Shown piece after piece: positions 12,831 through 33,816 of a stretch of DNA of 64,000 nucleotides; position 1 is the first letter of the stretch, and each line of letters starts with the position of its first letter. The notes beneath the pieces are model-generated. The model was not told the DNA's origin and did no database searches. It saw only the letters and a program-made list of their open reading frames with translations. The DNA lies in NCBI GenBank assembly GCA_017562135.1, contig QEYB01000152.1:1-64000 (forward strand), written 5' to 3'. The translations under genes and the position numbers were made by a program. This stretch comes from Dipylidium caninum. Taxonomy: Eukaryota > Platyhelminthes > Cestoda > Cyclophyllidea > Dipylidiidae.

Positions 12831-13399
12831 GTGGTTGCTTGGCATGGCCCGACGGTTGAGTGGATGCCTCACCGTGGTAAGTGCTCCTCCCATCACCGGG
12901 GAAGGCATTTAACTAACGACGCCCACTGGGGCGAATGCTTGGTCGTGTGGGCCTGCACTCGGGGCAGGCGACAATGCCAGCATTCGACAGTCCAACCGGG
13001 TCCAGTCTTCTGGTTGGCTTCAACTCTACGAATGTCATTTCGCTCGAGTGCCCACTTTCCCTCCTCACTCACCTCCGCTTGACCGAACGAACTGGGCTGA
13101 CAGTGGACAGATTTTGCCTCATTCGCTTGTTACTTTATGCCCTACTTCAAAACCCCGAGATCAGTAAGCCGTCCTCACGACGGGACATTTCCATTTTCCT
13201 GTTCGGAGGAAGTATGCATTTACTCGGGTGAAATTAATTGCACCAATTACATTTCGGAATTGTGGGGGATTTTGAGAAATGACAATTTAGAAACTGGTTA
13301 GTTTCTCCACATTCTCTGCAAATGTATTCTGAGGTCAGATATTTGTGATGTTTCACATATTTCCGCCCTCTGACTTCCCAAAAATAACCAGTACCAGCG

Positions 13400-14078
13400 C
13401 AATTAACCTAAGCTGTGTGCAAATCTGCGCACTTAAATGCCTCTTCTCACGTGGTGTCCAAAGACACAAATTTGTTTACCTCGCAGAGTTCCACTCTCAC
13501 AATGGTATTTTCGGAGGCTGGTGATTTACTTAACCACGAAGCACCCCGCCAAACATCCGCCACGATTGTGTCGCCCCTTCTTATTTGCAGAAAAACAAGT
13601 AGGCGAAATACTTCGCAGGAGATCGCGGGCGAGGAACCTCTCCTCCTGGTTGCAACCAAACACCGCACACAGAGGTAATCGGGACTGGAAGCTACCAAAG
13701 GGGCGCCAAGTGGGGGCGGGAAAGAAGACGCCCTGTTTTTAACCTTGTCTACTTTTATTCTTTCCACACACACACACACACACACCTTCCATTGGCCTCT
13801 ACGACTTTCTGTCGGCCCGCTGCAAAGTCATGCATGTCCTTTTTGCAAGAGGTCTTCACCTTTGGAGTTTAAACAACCATTCCATGACTCGCAAATATCA
13901 TTAATGTGGTTATTTAGTATGCGCCCCCGGAGAACAACTCGCAGGGAGAATCGTCGGGTGAAGACGGAGGAAGTGGTGAAATGTCTTTTCGTAGAGAAGG
14001 GTGGTTAATCTGTCAAGAGCAGCTGAAGCTTTTGCGTGGTCGCCGCTCGGCGTTGCTATCATGCCGTTTACTGTTTTT
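13400..14078 (+). repeat. 0.68 kb direct repeat, copy B (left arm)
   Basis: Near-identical to 8949-9627 in the same orientation, 4.45 kb further on. It contains a CA microsatellite at 13765-13785. Its mirror is 19474-20153. The sequences flanking copies A and B are unrelated at both ends, so the unit has sharp boundaries, but I see no terminal inverted repeats or clear target-site duplication. Confidence 0.88.
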
Positions 14079-15369
14079 CTTCAACACCTTCCTGCATGGC
14101 TCGTCAGCCGGCCGAGAAGTAGTCGCTGCTGTCTTTTCGCCTAAATGTCTCTTCTATTCCGTTCGTCTTCTTCGTCGCCTGTATTGAAACACTCAACCCA
14201 GAGGTAAAATAATTTTGTAGAGACACGCTGGAAAATGATGTAGGTTATAAAGGGTGCGACTTCCGCCCATTGCAGAGCGGAAACATGGACCCAATGTCGG
14301 TCACGGCAGACAATTTGAGGTGTCGGTGCTCTGCTTGAAGAAGAAACACCCTGGTGGATTGCAGGAGGAAGATTTCGAGTGACCAGCTTCAAGTTGAGCC
14401 GAACATTGGGGAGCTTACCATGCGCCAAATTCACGTAAAAATTTCATCAAGTAATTTGAGCATTTGTGTGGCGCCAACTCCTCAGCTCCGCGGTGGGTGA
14501 CAAGCGGACCACTGTTGTCAACCGCCCAACTGCTAAGAAAAGTTGTTAAGCTAACACTGGTAGACGAAATTTTTGCAGCAGCACTCACCGCCACACACCT
14601 CAGGCACAATATCCTGCGATTCTTTAAAACTAAGGGGATATTTTTCGGAGACACATGGTGCTTGCTCGAAAACCCCCTCACAACACATTTCAACTGCCCC
14701 CGTGGAGGGCAAAAACCCCTGCGTGGCAATGAATGGGCGCATTGTGGAGACAGGCATAAAGAAGTTGCCCTGCTTGTTCGTTTCCGAGGATGAGAAGAAA
14801 CGAGAACTTCCATTGTTCATTCAAGTTGAGGAACAGATTGCCTTCCAAAAGGCTCCATCTACAACGCGTTCCCATTTGAGCCTCATGGGACCACAAAGTG
14901 TAGCTTTTGGCAGCAAAAATTGTTGAAATGCGTGAAGTCACCCATTTGTTCAGGCGTCTGAAGACTGTGGATCACAGGAATTCACAAAGACCCGCCCCCA
15001 AAATACTAAGCACTCATGTAAAGGTGTTAGAAATTGAGACTTGTGGGAAAGAAGAGGAATAACGGCGTGGAGGAGTAGCCGCTGCTGTCACCACTCCTAA
15101 GCGTCGTTGCTGTTGCTTTCGCTTTGTCCGTCGCCGGTACCCAAACACTTAATCGGTTTCGGTGGTCACTTTTTAATGTGTAGAGCGAGACGCTCCGAGG
15201 ACGTGGATTTTTAAAGGTGGGAGGCGTCTCGAGAGGGAAAGGTGCGTCTCACGCCCACTGCAAGGCGGCAACCTGGACCAAATGCCGCTCACGGCACGAG
15301 TCAACACAGTCTCCTTCTCACTGCAACTGCCTGTGCCTCCTCTATTTCGTGGCGCTCTGGTGTTCCAGT
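14079..15369. other. Inner end of the left IR1 arm, no gene recognised
   Basis: Nearly identical in reverse complement to 18182-19473. Open frames of about 100 codons exist on both strands. One of them is mirrored at 14141-14434 (minus) and 19116-19445 (plus). None shows a recognisable domain, and the frames are interrupted differently in the two arms. Confidence 0.5.
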
Positions 15370-15939
15370 GGGTCCGCACACGTCCATTCACTCACTGGGC
15401 TGACGGAATGCGGCTCAAAACCATGAAATGGACCTTTTCGTTCAGACCGACTGCAAGCGATATTTTGCAACTTGCGCCCCATACTCCAATCTACACACTG
15501 CGTCGTGTGAGGAATGAGGCCAATTGAAGTGTCGCCGATTGTCGTCTCTCCTTTCACAGACTGCATGCTTCAGTGGCCGAACACGTAGACGCGTCATGGC
15601 ATTTAAGAGACACTTCTTCTTGTACGAAAGCGTCCGCACGGGATAAGAGTGGCGTACATGAGCGCAGGAGCAGTTCAAAAGCCACCTTTCCTTCCTACGC
15701 TCCTCCCAAAATCAGCTCATTCTCATTTCTACTCGCACACAAAGAAGTGAGTATCCCATCACGCACAGTGATAACCGTCGAAGGCTTAAAGTACTTATTA
15801 GCTCCTCCACCCTCACCATGCCTCTGTCTCCAGCCCGTGGAGGCGTCAAGTCTTGCCAGTGTCTAGACTACGCCCTTGCAAAACACACACTCCTCTGCCA
15901 CGAAGCTGACATGTTCTTGGCACTGGCGAGGAAGCGACA

Positions 15940-15975
<36 letters not shown>

Positions 15976-18181
15976 GTCCACGCGATTTCCACCCAAATCC
16001 ATCATTCGTTGAGCCTTGAGGCAAAAGGAGAAATGGGAGAAATGTGAGCATTGCGAAGCAGCCAGCATCGCCTTTGCCTCACATGAACTCGTCGTGTGAA
16101 CAGCCAGAGCCAAGTGATCACACACCAGCCCTCAAATACCACCTTATTTTCGTCTGTTCACCCTCACCGCATGCCTCCCTCATTGCAGACAATTCCACAT
16201 TTTGCGGCAACTTTCGCAGGCTCCTTACGCGCCACTGCGAAACTCCTCAGTTCCACCCTATACAATAAGCGAGTGATCTCGACACCGACGTGGGGGGATA
16301 CGAAATCGAGGCTGGCGAAATTGCGTCGAGGTGCGGCGTTGTGCGAGAAGAGGAATGGCTCATTGCCACTGTTTGAGCAGTTGAAAGATGGCACTCGCGA
16401 GACGGTGGACTGCGGACGGCCTTTGTTTTACGGCGGATGGACAGGGACGCGGACTCCAACCACACGCGCAGACCGACGAAAGCCCACACGCCTCCCACAC
16501 CCATTCCACATGCCTCAGAGACGTGCATCTTAACGAAACACACTTCCACCGACTACTGAAGCCTCCACCTCTACTCCTTTTGACTTCCCCTCTATCCTCT
16601 CCATCGCTTCCCTCCTGGGACATAAATTGCCTAATGAAAGTGTGTGTTGGAAATAAAGAGAGGAAAGTGGTGCAAGCAAGCTTTAGATAAGCCAGCATGA
16701 TGAAAGTAAACAATGCCACTTTGAGAAGGCAGACTAACTGAGCAACTTGCTCGCCATGGCAACACACCACACTTGGAAGGGTGTGAGGTCACCGATGCGC
16801 AGATCGCCAAACGCCTCGCAACTCCTAGCTGAACCACCTCCCATGTGCCTCAGCCTAATTTAATTGCATGGGGCACCAACACTCCAAGAAAGAATGATTT
16901 CGTGGGAGGAAAACACGCCTCGTCAAGCGACAGCATCTTGAGTTCATGGCTGTGGCAGTTTTAAAACAGGAGAACACGACTAACCGCACTGTGGTGGCCA
17001 AATATGTTAGCCACTTCGAAATTACCACTCTACGGTCTGTCTTTCCTCACTGAAATTGATTCAATGTGCCGTCTTGTGAAGTTAACCGCCAACTTCTATA
17101 CTTTACCCTCTTTTTGCATGACAGACGCTGTTGGCCAACCCGAGGCTTATGGAAATTTCCTACACCGCTCGGTCGTCTCCGACGCCCTAACAATCTGCGT
17201 GTTCTTCCTTCTCGCAAGGCAATTCTCTCATTAAAAGTATCAACCTTGAACGCAGAGCAGGTTGCATAGACACTGCCACAAATTGTTAGTGAAGCGTGAC
17301 GGGTTTTCCCTTGTTCTTCTCTCACTCTCGGATTTACCGGTCACATTGGCGGCTCAGTATGACTGTCACATGAAAGCTTGTCACCAACCGCAATGCCAAG
17401 TGCCGTTGTGTTCCACTCGCGCATTCGTGTTAATGAAGGCCATGAACTGTCGTCCCCGTAGGAGGACAGTGGCGATGAAATTAGAAACAGGAAGAAATAA
17501 ACGTGCCACCGAAGGACCTTCAACACGGAGCAGTCTGCCATCTCCCACCTCCCACCTCCGTGGCATGCGGCTCACCGCATCCTCAATCCCTCCTTTCGAG
17601 GGTTGGAGCGCTCGGCGATCAGTCAACCTCCGCACGACAGAGTAAACAAGTGTGGGTGACGAGGCAACATTTGGGAAGATGCCACGCAATGTAAGTGGCG
17701 AGTGGGGAGCAAATCTACACGGTCTCCTGTGCTGTCATGTGCGTCTTCCAGTCGCAGTCATCGAACATGCGTGCGAGGGGGACCATCTCGTCGACTGGAA
17801 GCTCTTAACCCGGTCAGTCCAGCGGAAAGCGAGAACACCAGTCCACACCAGTCCAAAAGCGGCGACTGAAAACTCACTGCTTAACAAGTTGAAGTAAAAG
17901 ACAGGAGGTGGTGGCAACTTCAGTGGACTGTGAATGAAGTTAGGAGAAAGAAATCGCCACTCGCAACCAGGGGATCTCAAGAGGTCAACGCCTAAATGTG
18001 CCACTTTCACCATTCGCGGAATGTTGCCTCGCGTTGACAAGCGGTGATAGATTTAGATAATCTGATTACCCAAATACCGTGAAGTCGGTAAACACTTGGT
18101 GTGGTGGTGCGAATGCCAGGCAAACAAACACATTGTGTTGTTTGCTGCATGCACAGGAGTCTTTGCTACACTTTCAACGCT
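15370..18181. other. Unique 2.8 kb loop between the IR1 arms
   Basis: This 2812 nt segment is not mirrored. It contains a GGC trinucleotide run (15944-15976). There are several open frames of 60-145 codons on both strands; the longest (16096-16533, plus) has no recognisable domain and proline/threonine/arginine-rich composition. I found no terminal repeat, splice-supported exon set or RNA gene. Confidence 0.6.
15944..15976. repeat. (GGC)n trinucleotide repeat
   Basis: About eleven GGC units in the IR1 loop. They account for the poly-Gly and poly-Pro/Ala open frames on the two strands. Confidence 0.92.
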
Positions 18182-19473
18182 ACTGGAACACCAGAGCGCC
18201 ACGAATAGAGGAGGCACAGGCAGTTGCAGTGAGAAGGAGACTGTGTTGACTCGTGCCGTGAGCGGCATTTGGTCCAGGTTGCCGCCTTGCAGTGGGCGTG
18301 AGACGCACCTTTTCCCTCTCGAGACGCCTCCCACCTTTAAAATCCACGTCCTCGGGAGCGTCTCGCTCTACACATTAAAAGTGACCACCGAAACCGATTA
18401 AGTGTTTGGGTACCGGCGATGGACAAAGCGAAAGCAACAGCAACGACGCTTAGGAGTGGTGACAGCAGCGGCTACTCCTCCACGCCGTTATTCCTCTTCC
18501 TTCCCACAAGTCTCAATTTCTAACACCTTTACATGAGTGCTTAGTATTTTGGGGGCGGGTCTTTGTGAATTCCTGTGATCCACAGTCTTCAGACGCCCTG
18601 AACAAATGGGTGACTTCACGCAATTCAACAATTTTTGCTGCCAAAAAGCTACACTTTGTGGTCCCATGAGGCTCAATGGGAACGCGTTGTAGATGGAGCC
18701 TTTTGGAAGGCAATCTGTTTCCTCAACTTGAATTGAACAATGGAAGTTCTCGTTTCTTCTCATCCTCGGAAACGAACAAGCAGGGCAACTTCTTTATGCC
18801 TGTCTCCACAATGCGCCATTCATTGCCACGCAGGGTTTTTGCCCTCCACGGGGGCAGTTGAAATGTGTTGTGAGGGGGTTTTCGAGCAAGCACCATGTGT
18901 CTCCGAAAAATATCCCCTTAGTTTAAAGAATCGCAGGATATTGTGCCTGAGGTGTGTGGCGGTGAGTGCTGCTGCAAAAATTTCGTCTACCAGTGTTAGC
19001 TTAACAACTTTTCTTAGCAGTTGGGCGGTTGACAACAGTGGTCCGCTTGTCACCCACCGCGGAGCTGAGGAGTTGGCGCCACACAAATGCTCAAATTACT
19101 TGATGAAATTTTTACGTGAATTTGGCGCATGGTAAGCTCCCCAATGTTCGGCTCAACTTGAAGCTGGTCACTCGAAATCTTCCTCCTGCAATCCACCAGG
19201 GTGTTTCTTCTTCAAGCAGAGCACCGACACCTCAAATTGTCTGCCGTGACCGACATTGGGTCCATGTTTCCGCTCTGCAATGGGCGGAAGTCGCACCCTT
19301 TATAACCTACATCATTTTCCAGCGTGTCTCTACAAATTATTTTTACCTCTGGTTGAGTGTTTCAATACAGGCGACGAAGAAGACGAACGGAATAGAAGAG
19401 ACATTTAGGCGAAAAGACAGCAGCGACTACTTCTCGGCCGGCTGACGAGCCATGCAGGAAGGTGTTGAAGAAA

Positions 19474-20153
19474 AAAACAGTAAACGGCATGATAGCAACG
19501 CCGAGCGGCGACCACGCCAAAGCTTTCAGCTGCTCTTGACAGATTAACCACCTTCTCTACGAAAAAGACATTTCACCACTTCCTCCGTCTTCACCCGACG
19601 ATTCTCCCTGCGAGTTGTTCTCCGGGGGCGCATACTAAATAACCACATTAATGATATTTGCGAGTCATGGAATGGTTGTTTAACTCCAAAGGTGAAGACC
19701 TCTTGCAAAAGGACATGCATGACTTTGCAGCGGGGCCGACAGAAAGTCGTAGAGGCCAATGGAAGGTGTGTGTGTGTGTGTGTGTGGAAAGAATAAAGTA
19801 GACAAGGTTAAAAACAGGGCGTCTTCTTTCCCGCCCCCCACTTGGCGCCCCTTTGGTAGCTTCCAGTCCCGATTACCTCTGTGTGCGGTGGTTGGTTGCA
19901 ACCAGGAGGAGAGGTTCCTCGCCCGCGATCTCCTGCGAAGTATTTCGCCTACTTGTTTTTTCTGCAAATAAGAAGGGGCGACACAATCGGGCGGATGTTT
20001 GGCGGGGTGCTTCGTGGTTAAGTAAATCACCAGCCTCCGAAAATACCATTGTGAGAGTGGAACTCTGCGAGGTAACAAATTTGTGTCTTTGGACACCACG
20101 TGAGAAGAGGCATTTAAGTGCGCAGATTTGCACACAGCTTAGGTTAATTGCGC
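19474..20153 (-). repeat. 0.68 kb direct repeat, copy B mirrored (right arm)
   Basis: Reverse complement of 13400-14078, with a GT microsatellite at 19766-19786. The differences are single-base indels and a few substitutions. Confidence 0.88.
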
Positions 20154-20722
20154 GGTACTGGTTATTTTTGGGAAGTCAGAGGGCGGAAATATGTGAAACA
20201 TCACAAATATCTGACCTCAGAATACATTTGCAGAGAATGTGGAGAAAACTAACCAGTTTCTAATTGTCATTTCTCAAAATCCCCCCACAATTCCGAAATG
20301 TAATTGGTGGCAATTAATTTCACCCGAGTAAATGCATACTTCCTCCGAACAGGAAAATGGAAATGTCCCGTCGTGAGGACGGCTTACTGATCTCGGGGTT
20401 TTGAAGTAGGGCATAAAGTAACAAGCGAATGAGGCAAAATCTGTCCACTGTCAGCCCAGTTCGTTCGGTCAAGCGGAGGTGAGTGAGGAGGGAAAGTGGG
20501 CACTCGAGCGAAATGACAATTCGTAGAGTTGAAGCCAACCAGAAGACTGGACCCGGTTGGACTGTCGAATGCTGGCATTGTCGCCCTGCCCCGAGTGCAG
20601 GCCCACACGACCAAGCATTCGCCCCAGTGGGCGTCGTTAGTTAAATGCCTTCCCCGGTGATGGGAGGAGCACTTACCACGGTGAGGCATCCACTCAACCG
20701 TCGGGCCATGCCAAGCAACCAC

Positions 20723-20762
20723 AGTGTGACTCGGTGTGACTCGGTATGACTCGGTGTGACTG
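20723..20762. repeat. Four tandem 10-mers, mirrored copy
   Basis: Reverse complement of the array at 12791-12830. Unit order, including the variant unit with TATGAC, is preserved. Confidence 0.88.
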
Positions 20763-21749
20763 CTTGCTGGGCGCTGAACACACTCCCGGTTGAGAGTGGA
20801 CAACCGGACGAAATGCTCGCTGCATCTCCCGCCAACAGGCAGGGTGGCTGGGCAATGACTCGGGGAAGATGTAGGCAAGTGGTGTTTGTGCGCAGAATAA
20901 AGGCATACACCGCAGTGAAGTGAACTTTAACTCCATGTGGCATGGCGTATAAAGCGTCCTTGTTGAAGGTGGTGGGCGTTCCTCAACGAAAGTGCCATAA
21001 AATGGTCATTGAGCTGGAGTGTATCGGCGCACTCTTCTCACGGCGGCTTCCCGTTTGGAGAGACCGATGCACACAGCGCAGATTTGACGAAGGCCACCCA
21101 CCTGGCAGTGAGAGTACAGTTGCGAACATTCAGGGTGGGAACGAAAGCTTTTGCCGTGGACGATGGTGGAGAGTGAGTCTGTTTATTAGTTGAGGGCGAA
21201 TCAGACAATCTTTGGCCTCGAATGGGGTGCTTCTCTAGGCGGAGACCAGGGAATGATGGCTGTGGAAGCGAGTCATTCGAGCCGAATGTGCGCCAGCCTT
21301 GCACCACCAGTTGATTTGGCCGCCTCACCTGCGGAGTCTTGACAGGACTACGGTTAAGGCTGCCAATCTGACGCGTTCACGCACTGCAGACTCGCCCTTC
21401 CGCCAATCCTTTGCATTGGACATGCGCGTGCCCCAGAGGAACGGACGCCATCGACTGTCTGTGGAGGAGATGCAGACGACGTGAGCACTTCCACGTGTGA
21501 ATAGTTGGGGGATCAACTGGTCGCTCGGTGAAAACACTGTCTGCATTGAATGAGACCAGATGGAGCGTTACCCCCGCCACTTGACGCGAGCGGAGAAGCG
21601 GCGAGGTCTCGTCGGGTGCTGACTTAAGTCAAAATCGCACGTGCATCATTGGGAAGAGGGAAATGAAGTGAAGTTGACAAGTTGAGTCACACGGCGGCAG
21701 AATCACTTACAACAGCATGTGAACTGCGAGTTAAAACGAGGCCTGAAGG

Positions 21750-21818
21750 CTGGGGGGGAGGGGAGGGGAGGGGAGGTGGAGGGGAGGGGAGGGGAGGGTC
21801 AGGGGAGGGGAGGGCTGG
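21750..21818. repeat. G-rich (GAGGG)n tract, possible G-quadruplex
   Basis: Mirror of 11743-11808, with runs of GGGG separated by A or AGG on the plus strand. It is interrupted by GTGG and GTCA, unlike the smoother left-arm tract. Confidence 0.85.
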
Positions 21819-23719
21819 GCGACGCAAGTTGAAACAGCCTCATTGTGTACTTGTGGAGACGGTGGGACCTGCCTCGCACTCCCATGCGCCATCTTGTGCA
21901 CTTGTCTACCGATGTGTCACATCCCCCACGCGATGGCGAAATCATCTGTGACGAAATGCCGGATCGGCTAATTGGCAGCCCTTGGTGGGGTGGAGCGAGA
22001 ACTCCCCCTCGCGCCCGAGAACACCGAGGCCCGCCCCGGGGGGCCGCTTCATCGCAGGACCAGGCAGCGCAGCGTCCCTCGGGTCGCGCTTTCGTTCAAG
22101 TTCTTTGAAATACCAAACGAGAACCCGAAGGCAAAGTGGGCAATTTTATTGTCAAACGAATTTTGAAACAATTCGCATTCAAATAAAACTTAGCAGAATC
22201 CGAAAGCGTCTGCACTGGTGGGAGTTAAGATGTCAAGGCATTGGATGATTTCAGCAAGCGCAAAATGACTTCAACTGACGTAATGCCAAAAAATACACCT
22301 TATCGTGAAAGGCTGCATTTTGCCGTCTTTCACTTGCTTGTGCCAAATTTCGTCGCTCTCCCTTCGTTTTCAGTCTTTTTCAGAGGGTACCAGGACTGTA
22401 TGAGGTGCTCAAGCGTGGCAATTGTGAGGTTGAGACACAGTTCCCAAAGTCTTTCGCGGCCTCGTTGCCCTTCTCGACTGTGGCCGGCAAAGGGAGCTGG
22501 GCACTTCATTTCTCCCCGCTCATGAGGAGAGAAGTGCATGCTTTCCTCCATATTTCCACCTATTTGGCACACGCAAATGCACCAAACTCGCACCACGAGG
22601 CACGCGTCTGCCACTCACCACTTTCCTCTGCAACCGGGCCCGAGTGCCCACGTACACGACGAGTTTAATAGCCTCTTCTTTTTGCGCCGTTCCACACTCC
22701 GAATTCGTTCAGTGGGTCATGGAGCCTTTCAAATTCTTCTCAAAAACCACGCCGGCCTATTCCTCGGGTGTTTGAGAGTTTGTTTGAAAAGAAGATTAAG
22801 ACTTCACTTCAGTAAGAGGACGACGTTCGTCCTAACCACATTCCCTTTTCATCAGTTCCAATGCAATCACTCCATCCTTCTTTCTTGTGTTGTCCCATTC
22901 AAAAATTTCTCCTTCAGGTACCCGTCACAATTGGGTGGCCCAGGCGACGATGATTCGGCAAATCTTTTGTGGAGGCGACTGCCAAAATTTATAGCAAGTT
23001 CATATCTCTGCCTCCACCCAAGCCGTGTCTGTACGGACGCGGGTTCCCATTTAGGCGTTGGAAATGCTTTTTGAGTGGTATTTTGCCTGCCACCAAAAAA
23101 TTCGCTGGTTCTGCCTCAGTAGACAGCTTTTGTGACCTCTGGAGGAGGAATTTGCTCGGTTTGCTCTCCATCGGTGGCATTGTGGACCAGGCCCAGTGGC
23201 ATTAAACCACTTCGTGCACCCACGAGCGCAAGGCTATTTTCGTTCCCATGGGATCCCACTGTTTGTGTCACTGTGATAAACGTTGGTGATCTTCCCCACT
23301 TGGCCGAAAAGCTCAAGTTTGCGAGGAATAATGCCAGTTGCCCCCACCGCACGGTTGTCTTTGTTACGTCTGTTTGAGAATGATGGCCTTTGTTGTAACG
23401 TTGCGCCCTATTGTATTATCGAAGATTTTTAAGGGTATCCCTTTTAGGCATTCATATTTATCCCAATTTTTCAGCGAAAGCCTGACGGAAAGGAAAACGG
23501 AGAATTTGCGTCCGCCTTTTTTTTCCCATTATGGCTGTTTGTGCGTTGTTTGAAACTACATCTGCGAAGTAATGGATGGTTAGAGAAAGAAAGTGGACTC
23601 AAAATGCGCCTGTTGTGCGAACAACTGAGGCAGTTGAGACGGTGGAGCGACTGAGTGGGAGAGCGGATGTTGCGCGTCTCATGGCTTCCCTCGCAATGCG
23701 CGGTTGCGCCACTTTGACA

Positions 23720-23760
23720 CAAAATCATCACTTCGAGTTGTCCGCGAAGTGATGATTTTG
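23720..23760. repeat. Perfect hairpin, 16 bp stem
   Basis: CAAAATCATCACTTCG (23720-23735) pairs with 23745-23760 around a 9 nt loop. It is the mirror of the site at 9867-9902, with a longer stem and an altered loop. Confidence 0.85.
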
Positions 23761-24002
23761 AGTGGCGAAGAGAAAAGCATCGAGCGAAGCAAATGGATAG
23801 CAAGGAATACACCGCCAGCACACACTCCTTTGAGCCGAACCTCCCTTCCTCCCTTCCTCCCTCCTCCATTCCTTCCTTCTTTCTTTTCCTTCTTCCTTCC
23901 TTTCCTTCTCCCTTACCTGCCCTCGCCCCACAAACCGCGGAAGCACAACAGTGCGAATCCTCCCCACTGCCTGCATGATTGATTTTGTTGCACATTGAAG
24001 AA

Positions 24003-24704
24003 AAACACGTAAACGGCATGATAGCAAACGCCGAGCGGCGACACGCAAAGCTTCAGCTGCTTCTTGGACAGATTAACCAACCTTCTCTACGAAAAAACAT
24101 TTTCACCACTTCCTCCGTCTTCACCCCGACGATTCTCCCTGCAGTTGTTCTCCGGGGGCGCATTACTAAAATAACCACATTAAATGATATTTGCGAAGTC
24201 ATGGAATGGTTTTGTTTAACTCCAAAGGTGAAGACCTCTTGCAAAAGGACGCATGACTTTTGCAGCGGGCCGACAGAAGTCGTAGAGGCCCAATGGAGTT
24301 GTGTTCTTGTGTGTGTTGTGTGTTGGAAAGAATAAAAAGTAGACAAGGTTTAAAAACAGGGCTCCTTCCTTTCCCGCCCCACTTTGGCCGCCCCTTTGGT
24401 AGCTTCCAGTCCCGATTACCTCTGTGTGCGGTGTTGGTTGCAACCAGGAGGAGAGGTTCCTCGCCCGCGATCTCCTGCGAAGCTATTTCGCCTACTTGTT
24501 TTCTGCAAATAAGAAGGGCGACACAATCGTGCGGATGGTTTGGCGGAGTGCTTCGTGGTTAAGTAAATCACCAGCCTCCGAACACATACCATTGTGAGAA
24601 GTGGAAAACTCTGCGAGGTAACAAATTCTTGTTGTTCTTGACACCACGTTTGAGTAAGAGGCATTTTAAGATGCGCAGATTTGCACACAGCTTAGTTAAT
24701 TGCA
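24003..24704 (-). repeat. 0.68 kb direct repeat, copy A mirrored (right arm)
   Basis: Reverse complement of 8949-9627, with many 1-4 nt insertions that make it about 20 nt longer. The GT tract is interrupted here. This is the most indel-rich of the four copies. Confidence 0.82.
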
Positions 24705-32549
<7,845 letters not shown>

Positions 32550-33513
32550 TATCCACTCCTTTCCTTTTTGGTATTATTATCTGATTATCAATTAAAGTTT
32601 TGTCGCTTACTGACCGACTTTTTACAGACTGGGAGTTACGCGTATTTGGGGAAGGTCAGTCCGCTAACTTCGTAACCTTTATTTCCTCCCATTTCTATTT
32701 ATTTCCTGTGCATTGGTATCTTGCCGCTTGATCTTCGTATTCCCATGTAACGACCTAAAGTCTACGTCTTGAATTATTTCTTGATGAAATGCGAACCAGG
32801 TGACACTTTAAAATGTTTTAGTTTGCGTTCACTCGACAATTTTATTGAATAATGACCCCCTTTTTTTGGCGTGATCTTAGTCGACGAAGGATGAATTCGA
32901 CTTTCCGTCAATTTTTTTCTAAACCAACCTGAAAACTACCGTTTACTTGATTGCCAACCTTATACTTTCTCAGGCTATCGGATGGCTCCAGTTCATCTGT
33001 ACTTGTGTTGATGTCACCTGGAAAAGAATCTCCGATTTCCAGACTTTCCGAGCTGTTGCTGAAGTTATCACGATCCAGTTGTGCCACATCGTGTTAAAAA
33101 CTGTTTCACCAGCCCGAAGTAGCGCCACTCCCAACAGATGTTTGGTATGTAGTTCCCTGTCCCTAGTGTTGTGGTTGTTTGAGTCCGTATGCAGTTCGGT
33201 CGGTCTGATTTAGTGGTTTAGCTCTAATTGCACCAGTTTAAAAAAGACTTAGGCTTTGCTCAACAGTGTATTCTTTCAGACCCGTTCCGAAGTGCCCTGG
33301 GTGACATTATTCTGTGCCCAACTTCGCTACAGAAATATCAACCACTGGACTTTTTTCCCATTTATCTCATTGACGTTCCTACACGCGCATCATGCGTCTT
33401 TCCTTACTCTGAGAGTACAATCTTTCCACCTCCAACGTGATTCCGAGCATCTCGCGTCCGTGGAGATCAGGAGGCTCTGGGACTTGAATCTGTTAGTTTC
33501 CTTCCAAGGTCGT

Positions 33514-33756
33514 TTGTGTATCTGCAGCGTCCTATGCAGGGCTTAGACCGGATGAATTTCCATTGACAGTTACTTCAATTCAACACGAAGTATTAGGGCA
33601 ATCGAACTGCTGCCGGATCACTCCACATTGAAGCTGGGCTCGCAACCTGATAATGTCGTGCGAGTCCTCCACTTGAAGTTCTGTACTTATCTACCCTCTA
33701 ATGGCAATAAGTGAAATAGAAACGCAATGCACCGAAAACACCGCGGATCGGATTTA
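33514..33756. other. Spacer between the IR1 outer end and GNL2 3' end
   Basis: This sequence is outside the detectable inverted repeat. No gene or repeat was recognised. The region just inside the arm (32947-33213) has an open frame on the plus strand whose mirrored counterpart (397-588, minus) keeps part of the reading (VTWKRI, HIV-KTVSP). A decayed exon is therefore possible, but I do not recognise a product. Confidence 0.4.
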
Positions 33757-33757
33757 C

Positions 33758-33763
33758 TTTATT
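33758..33763 (-). terminator. Polyadenylation signal AATAAA of GNL2
   Basis: TTTATT on the plus strand reads AATAAA on the minus strand, 54-59 nt beyond the GNL2 stop codon, a normal distance for a 3' processing signal. Confidence 0.65.
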
Positions 33764-33816
33764 TACAGAGAAACAACCCGACGGAAAACCAAAATTATGC
33801 TTTTGATAATACTATC

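Larger units (their letters stand above)
1..15369. repeat. Left arm of a giant inverted repeat (IR1)
   Basis: This arm reappears in reverse complement in the right arm. Anchors seen by eye: 15173-15369 with 18182-18400; 13400-14078 with 19474-20153; 12791-12830 with 20723-20762; the broken TMA7 at 1013-1205 with the intact TMA7 at 32367-32549; and 60-110 with about 33430-33480. Roughly 10.2-15.4 kb is nearly identical to its mate, mostly differing by single-base homopolymer indels. Further out the two arms differ by many short indels and substitutions, plus about 0.2 kb extra sequence in this arm between TMA7 and 2.1 kb. The outer end lies at or beyond the window start. Confidence 0.93.
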
